From Gymnorhina tibicen (Eukaryota > Chordata > Aves > Passeriformes > Artamidae), in the NCBI GenBank assembly GCA_013399875.1, contig VXAZ01003264.1:62001-126000 (forward strand): a stretch of DNA of 64,000 bases. The letters are read 5' to 3'. Below, in pieces: positions 39,676-50,541 of this stretch. The notes under the pieces were generated by a model. The model was not told the DNA's origin. It did no database searches and was given only the letters and a program-made list of their open reading frames with translations. Within the stretch, counting starts at the first letter, position 1, and each line of letters starts with the position of its first letter. Made by a program: the position numbers and the translations under genes.

Positions 39676-42600
39676 TGGGTATTCCAAGCATACAGTGGGC
39701 ACTGTTTCGTAGGATTACAGGTCAATGCTAAAGGATAATGTGGAGATTTTGGAGTGTTCTAGTTATTGTTCTGATAAAATCTGAATGTACCTCATAGCCC
39801 ATGTTATCTTTGTCCATGTTTTTGTTAAAAGTACAGTCAGCACACTGATGGAACATCACTTGATAATTCATTCCATTTCATTAGTGCATTATCTATGATG
39901 TAGGGACTCAGTGAGGAAGGATTTGAAAGTAAAATATTTTCCTTGCTGCTTGTTGTGGCAGAACTTGATTGAGCTGCCTTTCTTGGAGACAAAGAGGTGC
40001 CTGTATGGTTTTTTTGGGTGCATCAAGTTTGCGCTTTTTAGTGCTTTATAGATTACATTATCTGTGAAAACAGCAGTTGGAATATGATGTGCTAAAATGG
40101 CACTTCAGCAGGATGCCAGCATTTCCTGGACAGCAGGAGGGAACAAGGAGAGTAGGGGGGAACTGCCTCTTTGCTGGCCATCTTTTGGTATTTTTACCAC
40201 TACTTAGGAATTCACTTCTGAACCTCTCTTACAGCTCTCCAACCCCTTGGTAATTATTTGTTCCATGTGTGGGGAAAATATTTGGATTAGAAGAACAAGG
40301 GGAAAACAAGTATTTTTGTAGGAAAACTCTGTCTAGTGTTTTACATAAGGTCTGGCTTGTTCATGTTCAACCAGTGCCCTGGATATCTGGAGGTGTTGTA
40401 TTCCCCAACTCTGTAAGTCTGAATCTGAGGCCTTTGTGAGTCCCTTCTGGTGTCTGCAGTCCTGATATTTGCTAGGAGATAGCTTCCAAGGAATTATGGG
40501 GACAGAGAGACCCAGGCTGTGTGTGATGTGTGGCTGATATTGGAGAAATTTATAATTCTGGCTCTGTTAACATTTACATGTAGTGAGTATAACTGTATTG
40601 TACAAAGGCAACCACATTTGATGAGGAACTAATTGCTTCAAGGGTAAGTAATTTTCTATAGCTTCCAGAAAACTGGCAGTTGAGAAAAGGAGAGAAACAA
40701 AAATAAATGCTGCTTTTGAGAGGCAAAATCTGTTTTAGCTGACTTGTCAGTCCATGGAAACACTGGCCAGCAATCAGCCTTTTGCCCAGCAGGTAAAAAG
40801 GGATGCAGGAGAGCACTGCAAGTCTTTTGTGGCAAGATCAGTCAAAAAGACAAAATCAAGCAGCTGGGAACATAAGAGTGACTGTTACCTGACAGAAATG
40901 TTGGAGTGAAGACACTCCATCCATGTGGAGTGTGGGGCTTGCCTTCTGGATTGGAGGAGGGCAGTCCATGTGCAGGATCACTGATACGAAATACGGCATT
41001 GCATGGAAGGGCCTGAGAATGTATCTACCTTCAGGAGGGAGGTCATTGCTTGTGTTGCTATATTTTCAGTGAAGTCTTTTGGAATCTTAATATTTGTTAG
41101 TGAAATTCCCTCCTGTAGCACCTCTATTTCCACTGCCAGTCCCTGAATTACCCTGATAGTGTAGCTAAATCTGCACAAATCTGCCAGGTTGAAAGCTACT
41201 GCAGTTCATCTTCAATAAAAACTGGTTCAGGCTGGCCAAATGATTTGTTAATACTCATAGTTATTAATTTTATCATAGAGCTGACAAGGAACAGAAGTGC
41301 TGAATATTGCCCTGCCTGCATAGGAATCATTGTCCCATGTTTCTAAGTAGAATAAATTTAATACCTTTACAAGAAAGGTATGCACTGAAATCATTCTTGA
41401 TACAATCCTTTTGAGGAAATCAAGACCAATTTTTGAACTTTTGACAGACCTATGTAAAACTTTCCCTCCTTGTTGATTAGGAAGCCTCTGGAGCTCTTTC
41501 TAAATCAAACAAGCAAAACAGAAACCAGCAAAGCAAAATCCTAGAGAAGGGACTGGGAGGTGTGCTCATGAGAATAAAAATATTTCTAATTTTGGCACAG
41601 ACCTTGTTATAGTGCTAAGAACTCTTGCTCATGAATGTTGTATTTTCATATTTTTGCTGGAATGAGGGTAACAAGTTAGGTGTGAGGCAGCTACTAAAGT
41701 CAAGGGTCTAAGCCTCTGTTACAGCTGAAGTTTTACAGAATATAGAAATATCAGCTGTTTTTTCAACTTGACTACTTTCATCTTTTTGTTATTTTCCTCA
41801 AAATCGTGTTGCTATCTAGGCAGCTGAGTTAGCACCTCTGTGAGAGCTGAAACTAAGCAAAGCATCTGCTTTTTGAAACTCAGTGTCCTGAAATGTGGTA
41901 GTTATGGAAAACCATTCCTGGAAACAGCTTCATGAATACTAGCTTAGTATCAGTCTCACCCTTGCCTGTAATTAAGAAGTAAGGGAACTTTTGATCTAGA
42001 AGTGAGGAAAATGAAGGAGGTGATAGCAATCTCACCATTTGCTGCCTCTCTGACTCTTCTTCAGTTTAATAGATTACTAAGTACTGGAAGAAGTCCAGGT
42101 TATAGGAAGGACAAGCTGTTCTGCCACTCCCCTCAAAACACATATGAAATGGACTAACCAGCTGCTATCTTGAATATGGTGGAGTTTCCATTAGCTGATA
42201 CTTCCAAGTAAGCAAAATTCATCAGGCTTTGTCCAGAAATGCCTATTTCCCATCTCCGTGGCTGTTTGAGAGGTGTTCTGGGTACTGTAGCTGTCCTGGT
42301 GTGCAGTCACCTCCTCTTAACGTGGACTTGTATTTGTGCCCCAAACCATAATCCTAAAGGGTCTGTCTTCCCTATCCTTCCAGATGACCATTCCCCGTGG
42401 GGATAGAAGTGTGATTTTTAAAAATCCAGCCATAAGGCAGCTAATATATTTTGTTATTTGAACCAGCTTTTCTTTTCAAGTGTTGACATATGCACCAAGA
42501 GTTCAAAATAGCTCCAAATAAAAAATATGACTTCGGCCAGGTGTTGCTAATCCGCTCACTGGAGAAGAGAAAGAGGATGGAAGAAGGATGTGTTTTTCAA

Positions 42601-45600
42601 GGCAATTGTTGTAAAATAATATCTGTTTCCTTGAATTCCCATATTTTATCTCTTGAATCTATCATATGTTTGATTTTTTTGTTGTTTCTGAACAGAACAA
42701 TTAGTAAAAGACTTAGAGTTCTCTTTGTTAAATATTAACAAACTCATTTCCCAAGCAAAGAGCCAATAGGAGGCTTAACCTGTTCTCTCTGGCTGATATT
42801 TTTTTGGCAGCAGTGAGAACTTAAAACATCTACTCATCCCTTCCTGATTATTCATTTTCATCAGTTTTTATTGCAGCAGGTTGAGCTCTGGTGTATTCCG
42901 CCTCTTCAGCTTAATGCATGTGCTGTAGAATTAATCTCTCTCTGCTTTTCAGCTGTTATGGTGGGGGGTGGGAAATGTGTTGCTAATTGAAAATGCTTGG
43001 GTAGGTTCTGTACAACCAGGAGAGAGGCACTGCCAGATTCAGGCTTATTCCAGCCATTCTGAGTTCTCTGCAGGACTGTGAAAACACTCCAGCTGTGGCT
43101 GTGAGGCCCAGCTGTGCAGGACAGAGCAGGAGCTGGAGTTTTTTCCCTGATGGAAAAGGCTGATTGTTTCTTGTGGCCTCTGCTGTGGCTTTGCCCGGTG
43201 CCTACCAATACCACCCTGACTGGGCTCAGGACCAGGGGATGCAGCTCCATGACCAGCTAGTGATCCCAGATAATTACGCATGGCATGGTAAGCCCTGTCC
43301 TGCTTCACAATCAGGAGTGCTGGGCTTACCGGAAATGATGGCAGCTCATACCTTAGGAGACCAGCCCGCTTCTAGCAGCACTTGAAATCCCTGGCAAGTC
43401 TCAGAAAGGCCTGTTAAAGCTGCATCTTAAATTACTGTCTGTGTACTCCCTCTGCTGTGGAGGGGGTCAGCTTTCTGCTGAGCTTAATATTTATCCTGTC
43501 TGGGACACTCTAAGGCAAGGGAACCTTTAGCACTCTGGCCATGTGGAATTTACTGTTATACGATGTTTTCACCTTCCAAGTTAAACTCTTTTTCTTCCCT
43601 TTTATCCTGGATTTAACTCCTGTGAGTGAATCCAGAGTGAGTTTAAGAAAGCAGCAGCACTAGCTCTCTGGGTTTATGAATAAGATGGTGTTCAATAAAA
43701 AACTAAAGTACCTTTTGGACAGTTCCTGCTGATTTCTAATTGTATATTCAATAATTGTTTCGCTCAGATGGGACCCATAGCAGAAATGAGTTGCATCATT
43801 TTCTGTTTATTGGAAGGAAACAATTACAGAAGCTTAATACATTTCAAGCTAAATTCTAACCAACAACTTAAGGAATCTTCCTCCTGCAGGAAGCTTTGTT
43901 ATTGTTTGATTATCTCGGTAGAAAATGAAAATTTTTCACTGAAAATAATGCATGGAGGAAAAGCAATTTTAATTAGAAATGCATAACCTAGGGTACTGAG
44001 ACCCCGATTCAAGTCTCTACTCAGATATCTCCAGCAAAGATTTTGGTGTTCTGCAAAAGTGCCATAATCACAACTTATTTTTTCTTCTGTGCACGTGTTT
44101 TTATAGGAAATGCTTGAATTTTTTTTAATAAACCCTCTATGTTCTGAAAATACATGCTCCTTCTTCAGGAATGCAAGTTTTCTTTTTGGGTACCCATCAT
44201 ATGCAGAGTAAAACTGCCTGAAGATGTCCAGTTTTCAGGAAAATGCTGGTTTGGAGTAATCTGGCAGGACTCCTTTGAGCATGTGAGTTGACTGCTGCCT
44301 CTTGAGCTGTAGAGTTTGGGCAGATGATACAGAGTGTGCTGCACTGACAGAAAAAAAAAACATATTTTAGCCACAGCTCTGCCTGCTTGATATCTCCACT
44401 GCTGAGTGATACTTCTTCGTTCTGTGAGGGCCCTTCAAGGACTCTGATCCTACAGATTGATCATGTCTTGACTGGTTTTAAAGGCCTGGACTTTGTACTG
44501 AAAACTTCAAGGAGCATGGAAATGCCTGGAAATTATGTCCTTTAGTGTGTTATCATTTGGTCACACTGCATGGTTTGGCCTGTTACAAATCATGTACATA
44601 AAAATAATTTTATCTGAGTTTTCAAAAGCCATCTTACCTGAGTTTGAGACTTGCATATAGGAGGAGGTCACTGGAAGGTGACTGCCTGGTGCTGCGGAGT
44701 GCAAGGACTTCCAAAAAACCGCTGTGGTTTTATTTCTATCAATAATGAAATCCTCACTGAGGCAACATCGGATTAGGTCAGCTTTCAGTGCTCTTGAAAC
44801 TCCCACTCCATAAGCATTTCCAAGAATTGTTCCATGCAAAGACAGAAACAGGAGACTTTTTCCTTGTTCATGCATGTCACCTTGCATTGAAAATGGAACA
44901 AAGAGTCAATCAGAGCTCTTACCCTTTTCTGTGGTCTCTGGAGACTCCCTTAATAATAGATACCACACAGTTATATAAATATAAACAAAATAGCCTGAAG
45001 TTTATAGCTCAGATGCTGGTTAGTATCTCGAAGAATTACTTTCAAATCATTTAGAGGAAAAAAAAATTGCAAAAATTTTACATGTGAAAAATATCCCCTA
45101 TTTTTTTTTCTCCTAAAATGCACTAATAACTGAAGAAACCATGTTAAGAGATCTGTGAAATTTCCCTGGTTTCCAAATTATTCTGCACTTCTAGCTTTGC
45201 ATTCAAGTCCATACTTCTGCAATGCTTCCAATTCTAGATTATCCCATGTGGTGTCCATAGACTAAAAAAAAAAAAAAAAAGTTATACTCCAAATGTAGTC
45301 AAAAAAGAAAAAAAACAAGCTCAGGACAGAGGTTCAGCTCTTCTGAAATCTGTGACCATTTATGTGCTGCCATTTAGTAGTGGTGGCCAAAGAAGTAGAC
45401 AAATATCAGAAAGATAAAAGCACAAAAGGACACAGTATTTCTGGTAAAGATAAAGGGATGGAAGCATAGCTTTAAATGCTTGGAACCCAAAGTTATTAAT
45501 AGATGTTTGGTCTTTATTCTTTTGCTTCTTTCCTTCGGTTCTTGTCGTACTGGGGTGAAACTTGCTGTGTTCACAAGTTGCTTAAAATTTTCTCTGCACT

Positions 45601-47154
45601 ACATTGAACTTTCCTCTGGCTCTAAACCTAAAAAATTAAGAGAGACAAAAAAACCACTTCATGTTTATCAATATTTGTATGCAGCATTTTACCTCTTCGT
45701 AGTACTAATTACTCTATTAACTCATAATTAGATGAAGGCTCTCTTATTTCCACTACTACTTATCCCAGAGTTTTGAAGTCTTTTCTTCCTGTGGTGATTT
45801 CTCTGTTAGGTGAATAGAGATTACTTTTAGCTCTGATGCTATGAGAATTAATTAACTCATGCTTGAGAAGTAAAATGAAAAAAACCCAGAAATTTTATTA
45901 AGGTTATCTGTTTTGAACAGTGAAAACAAGCAAATGAACTGCCCTTTTTATCTGAGTGAATTTATGCTTTTGTGATAAAATCCTCCCCCACTGTTAGAAA
46001 GTACAATAGGAGCATTACCTTCAGGGAGCACCTGGATTGCAGGAAGGGGAAAAGCTGTACATTTTTAATGAGAAAATAAGGTTTTCTGCTCTCTGCCACA
46101 CCCTTCAATTTATAAACCAAATTGTCTGCTCTCCTTAACTGTTCTGACTCCATCAAATCAATAGAATTGCCTGGATTTTAACCAGGTGAATGTTCTCAAA
46201 CCTGAGGGAGTTCATCCTCTGAAAATTTTAAATTACTTTAAAGCACTTCCAGATTATGATACGTAGTCAAAGGTTCCTATTCTGTAATCTACTGATTCTT
46301 TTTTCCCCACAAGTTTAGACCTTGAGCAGTTTATGCTGTTTGTTGGTTGCTTTTGTAAAGCAGATATCTCACTGCATTTCAAACGTCTGCTGCACAAAGG
46401 CATCACAGATTGAAATCAAATCATGATCTATGTCATGTCCTTGTTTCATGGAAGTGATCCATGAGGTGCTCAATCTGTCAAGTGTACTGTATGAGCCAAG
46501 TGAAAATGCAGAAAGGATTTTTCTACACTGGGAAGCTTCACCATTCACTGGCTGTAACTGGGAATTAGATATCCTCAAGTAATTTATTATTCTTGATGGA
46601 TCTGATGTCTGTGAGTGTTTCCACTCATTGTCAAATAATTTTGTTAGACTTTAGTGGTGGAATGGGATGGGATGATCTTTTCCCCCTGCTTATCGAGTCC
46701 AATTCTTCTTTTCTGATAGTGTTTGCAGGGAAGAAATCCTTCTTTCTTCTCTCTCTTTTTTTGGAATGACAATTTATATCTAAGGCATAATTCTAATCTC
46801 AAATGCTGGTTTTCTTAAAAAAGTTGGTCTTACACTTTTTTTCTGTGTTGTGCACAATATTATCTTTTCATAACTGTACTTATGTTTTCAGCAATGAAAT
46901 CTCAACAAATTATCTTCCTCTTTAAAAACTGAAAGATTTTCTGGCTTTCATAAACCCCAGTCTGGCTGTAAAGTGTCTTTGGGTTTTATCCTAAATTGAA
47001 CAAAGTCACATTTTGAGTCTTTGGAATATCTTAGTGCACTCATAGTTAATCAGGTGTCAATAAAATAGAAATTAATTTCCAAAACAGCTTTCAACTTCAG
47101 TTAAAAACAATGAATTTTCTCCTTAATAATGGCCTGTAGCTGCTGTGGTGATAC
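39676..47154. other. Intergenic DNA, no recognised gene or mobile element
   Basis: Presumed intergenic sequence after ST8SIA1, unless the 3' UTR is much longer. AATAAA hexamers occur at 41214 and 43695. The only simple repeat of note is the A17 run at 45264. Open frames are short and lack signatures. No CR1 tail is seen. A GGAATGGGATGGGATGATC motif near 46660 is CR1-like, but too short to call. Confidence 0.5.
45264..45280. repeat. A17 homopolymer
   Basis: Seventeen A residues following ACT, with no recognisable retrocopy upstream. Confidence 0.85.
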
Positions 47155-47657
47155 TGATGCCTTAAAACCCCTAGAAATAAAACAACACACTTTGAAGATA
47201 ATATTAGTATAAGAGGTAATATAAAGGCTGGTCTTTCTTGGAGACCTCCAGGGGCAGACATGGAAAATGTCCACAAAATGCCCACCCCCCCACGGGGTGA
47301 ATACAGTTTTATAAGTTTAGAAAATCAGCATAATTGGCAAAAATCACCAATTAGAGACATAAGTGGTGAGGCAATTTCCCCTGGTTCAACCCTCTCTGAA
47401 TCCTGCCCCCGCCCCTGCTTTTAGATGGAAGCTAAACTTTGTTTGTAAAAATATGTCTCAAAGAGCTTGGTTCTTAGGGAGAACCAAGACAGGATAGGGG
47501 CTTTGGAATGTATTTTGTCTTTCTGCCTATCAGGGCAGGGAAAAGTACTGGGGAAACTAGCTAGAATACAATAATAGGCTGCAGAGCTACAAATATATGT
47601 GTAAAGAATATAGAGAACATATATAAAAGGAAAAAGGCAAAAATCAATACAGCATCA
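47155..47657 (-). mobile_element. 3' LTR of a minus-strand endogenous retrovirus, 503 bp
   Basis: On the minus strand the LTR begins TGATGCTGTATTG at 47657, directly after a polypurine tract, and ends AAGGCATCA at 47155. The termini TGATGC and GCATCA are perfect 6-bp inverted repeats, which fixes both boundaries. A TATAAAAC promoter box lies at 47313-47306 on the minus strand, which makes the larger upstream part U3. I find no clean AATAAA near it. The env and integrase relics upstream on the same strand support a proviral rather than solo origin. No matching 5' LTR was found in the window. Confidence 0.82.
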
Positions 47658-47672
47658 TTTCCCCCCTTTTTT
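47658..47672 (-). promoter_or_regulatory. Polypurine tract of the endogenous retrovirus
   Basis: The minus strand reads AAAAAAGGGGGGAAA immediately before the LTR start. This is the expected plus-strand primer site in reverse transcription. Its exact abutment with the LTR supports the boundary at 47657. Confidence 0.82.
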
Positions 47673-47699
47673 AAAAAGAGACTAACAAGACTCTATCTT

Positions 47700-48096
47700 G
47701 TCTAGTCTCTACTCCATATTTAACCACACCACTGTATCATACAGCCAACTATTATTTAAAGAATAACTACAGATACAAGTAGTATGAACAGTTCCTTTTA
47801 TCCAGGCCCAGTTTGGTAACCATGGTGAGAGTGTCAAAGATATATTCCAAGTTGAATGGGCCCTTTGAAAGCTACCTGATTTGAGTTTGCTTTCAAATTT
47901 CAACCAAATCCTTAACAATTCTTTCACTCTGATCTACGTAAGAACAACAACTAGTGTTAATGATTTTGCAGCTAGTAGGAAATTGAGAGTCATTCTGTTT
48001 TGTAAAACTATACCAGACATTGACTTCTTCTTGTAAGGCCAAAATTGCATCTAAAATTTGCTTTTCAGTATGTTCAGTAATCCTTACTGTGATCAA
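47700..48096 (-). pseudogene. Retroviral env transmembrane (TM) subunit relic
   Basis: Two overlapping minus-strand frames (47893-48096 and 47709-47927) carry TM features. The first has a heptad-like ALQEEV stretch and then the CX6CC disulfide motif (CKIINTSCC at 47944-47970), typical of gammaretrovirus-like TM subunits that bond covalently to the surface subunit. The second has a tryptophan-rich membrane-proximal segment (SPWLPNWAWIK) before where an anchor would lie. The relic is split across frames, has no intact anchor and lies just upstream of the polypurine tract and LTR, where env should end. It is an inactive fragment. Class I-like affiliation is inferred from CX6CC. Confidence 0.72.
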
Positions 48097-48439
48097 ATAT
48101 TATGTTTGGAATTCCTGCCCCATGGGCACAGGCCCTATCTTTATCTAGGGGCGAAACTTACCAGACTTCATTTTCACGTATTCAATACCACCCTGACATG
48201 TTGTTCTTATGCAGAGCTTTTGGGTACATTTTGGACTAAAACCACATGCAAATTTTGAGACCAAATCCCAGCCATGGTTACCAACTGTGCATATAACAGG
48301 CACAAAAGAACAATTTAAATCACAGCACAAAAGAACAATTTAAATCACATCATCCTGATTTGTATCAGTCTCTGTTTTCCAGGTTTTTCAGGAGCAGAGG
48401 TCTCTTAACTTTGGAGCAGTGAATTCAGGGTTCCCTGCC
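48097..48439 (-). pseudogene. Probable env surface-subunit remnant with a large deletion
   Basis: Only about 340 bp separate the integrase relic from the TM relic, whereas a surface subunit normally needs over 1 kb, so most of it is missing. The minus-strand frame at 48145-48330 is cysteine-rich (CCDLNC, CTQKLC, TTCQGG), but I cannot match it to a named domain. A 25-bp tandem duplication (48301-48349) lies within it. Confidence 0.4.
48301..48349. repeat. 25-bp perfect tandem duplication
   Basis: The unit starting CACAAAAGAACAATTTAAAT occurs at 48301-48325 and again at 48326-48349, identical apart from the last base. It lies in the retroviral relic and is probably a replication slippage event. 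Confidence 0.95.
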
Positions 48440-48669
48440 AGCAACTCTGGCTTCAGTGAGGGTAGTCAGGACTTTGAATGGTCCCCTCCACTTAGTTTGT
48501 AAGGGCAACTGTCCCACCATTTAACATAGACCCAGTCTCCAGGCTGGAACGGATGGGCAGATATGTACAGTCCTGTCGGTCTCGGCAACACAATGAATCT
48601 CTGGAGCTTCTGTGCAGTGGAAGTTAAAGCTAACCCTAACCCCAAATAATAAAAAAAATTCAGCATCAA
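48424..48669 (-). pseudogene. Retroviral integrase C-terminal domain relic
   Basis: The minus-strand frame 48466-48669 carries HPFQPGDWVYVKWW, the signature of the SH3-like C-terminal DNA-binding domain of retroviral integrases. The next conserved strand (GPFKVL-type, followed by a TEAR-like segment) is visible in another frame just downstream on the minus strand, so a frameshift separates them. The integrase core with its D,D-35-E residues is not seen upstream. The position, 5' of the env relic on the same strand, is the expected pol-env order. Confidence 0.72.
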
Positions 48670-50541
48670 TACAAGTATTTTTTATTTTCATTTTATGTCT
48701 CATGGAATTTACAAGGACTTCTAAACTTTTCTGTTTCTTACACATACCAGACACCTGGCTTTAACCTGTGTTAATGCTGTTTCCAGCTGGCTATTTCTGA
48801 AAGCTCCAGAGAAAAGCAAGCAAACAAAGACACCAGGGAAATGAAAGGTGCCTTGTTGCGATGTTTTTCTAGAGTGGTACATTGCTCTGATAATGAACTG
48901 TGAAATGTAGCATGTGGATGATGATGAATGTAAAAACATGCATGTGTTTTTATTTGAATGTCGTGTCCCTGAGATGGATTATTAGTATGAGCTCTCTCGT
49001 GTGAAAATACTGAAAAGAGAAGGGAAGAGAAACGGAAAGAAGATATTCCTAGCAGGTTTTGCAGTGAACCACATCCCCTTTTGACTATTTTTCCTTCTCA
49101 GACTCGGACTTGGTAACGTGGCCCTTACCATTAGGATGGTAATAAACAAACTGCTCTGTTCCTAAAGTTAAATCTGCTTCTTTCCAGCACTCTAAAGAAC
49201 AATCTGTTTGCATTTCCAGCACATCTGATTTATTCCCAGGTGCGGGCTCATGGGGCTACACTGACTGGGAGATCAGTCAGGCTCACTGGTCATGCCATGC
49301 CACGTGTTTCCTGCCCACATCCTGCATCCTGCCCACATCCTGCATGTCTGTCCCTGTGCCAGGAGATAAGTGACTGTGGTTTGGTACATTTTGCTGCTTA
49401 TGGATAGAACCTGAAGTGCAAACTAAAACTTTGTGAATTCCCTTCCATTTCTTGTAGGCACAGCCACAACTTGGGAAAGTTTTGTGCTTGACCGGAACAG
49501 AAATGGGCCAGGCAAAGGTTTTTCAAAATCATTAGTTTTGCATTTACCTCACTGAGGTATTTACAAGAAGTCAGTGATTCCACAAGGCACCAACATTTGT
49601 TGTTGGAGTTGCGGCCATCCTGAATATCTGCCCAGCCAGGGGACCAGGGAATATCACTGGGGTTATCCCAACACCCTGGTGTTTTACTTTGGGAACAAAA
49701 TTTGTTATCTGAAGGCAAGCAGCCCAGGAAGCACTGCTTGAAAGCTTCTGTTTGCTTCTCCCTGTAGCTGCAAGGTCCCAGCTGTCACCGTCCCTGACCT
49801 ACCATCTGTACCTCTCAGACCTCCTGCTTTGTAGCTGACCCTGGCTGTGAGAAGGAGCAAGGCCTCCCAGTGCAGTGCTCAAAGAAGTGGTGCTTGGATC
49901 AGTGGTGCTACCAAAACTTAAATGGGTGTTGGAAAGGAGCTCAGTGTTTGGATAAAACAAGTGATTTGGGATCAGTCTATGCTTTACAGAAATGCTGTTA
50001 TGCAAAGCCCTGGCAGGACAGACACAAGGTTTCTCCTGGCTTTTTAGGGACTGGGCACAGTTGCCATTTTTGCTCTCTCACACAATATTCCCAAAGGAGC
50101 CATGTGATGTGGGATGTCAGTGTTAGCTGGTAAATTCTAGTACTTTCATTTGCGTTCCTTCTTCTCTTGCCCAGTTTATTGAAAAAATGTGATGGTAATG
50201 TGGTAGTTTGATGTCTTGAGGTGATTTTAAAGTAGATAAGCAAACCATTATGCCTCTGAGATTGCATAATTCCATGGATTTGTTTTACCTCCGGCGCCCA
50301 GCATGTAATACTTATTGTCTCATTTTTGATGTGTGTAAGCTTTACAGGCTGGATATTGTGTCCAAATGACAGGAGCACTTAGGTGAACATCTCGAATCAT
50401 TGCTTTTTTGGCACGCTCAGGGGCAAAGGTACTAGTGTGGAGTGTGTTAAACATCCCAAAGCGTGGTATTGTTCCGAGTCTTGTGATTAGGGCTTTGATC
50501 TTATTCACTCTCCAATGTAGCAAATGTTTGCTGTCAGCCAA
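48670..50541 (-). other. Unassigned block, possibly more retroviral sequence
   Basis: Minus-strand frames at 48721-48939 (ending CLVCVRNRKV, loosely like the CxxC end of an integrase zinc finger), 49398-49718 (Cys/Trp-rich, PGCWDNPSDIPW and FPKLWLCLQ) and 50320-50541 have an unusual residue mix for random AT-rich DNA. A + strand frame at 49870-50133 is cysteine-rich. None matches a family that I can name. If the 49.4-50.5 kb frames were env surface sequence, the gene order would be wrong relative to the integrase relic, so the assignment stays open. Confidence 0.3.
49310..49345. repeat. 18-bp perfect tandem duplication
   Basis: CCTGCCCACATCCTGCAT occurs twice head to tail. It is short and probably arose by slippage. 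Confidence 0.93.

Noticed and set aside
46640..46720. CR1-like GGAATGGGATGGGATGATC motif
   Set aside because: The flanking sequence does not follow the CR1 order and there is no terminal microsatellite.
48629..48645. Telomere-like CTAACCCTAACCCC
   Set aside because: Only about two units inside the integrase relic; expected by chance.
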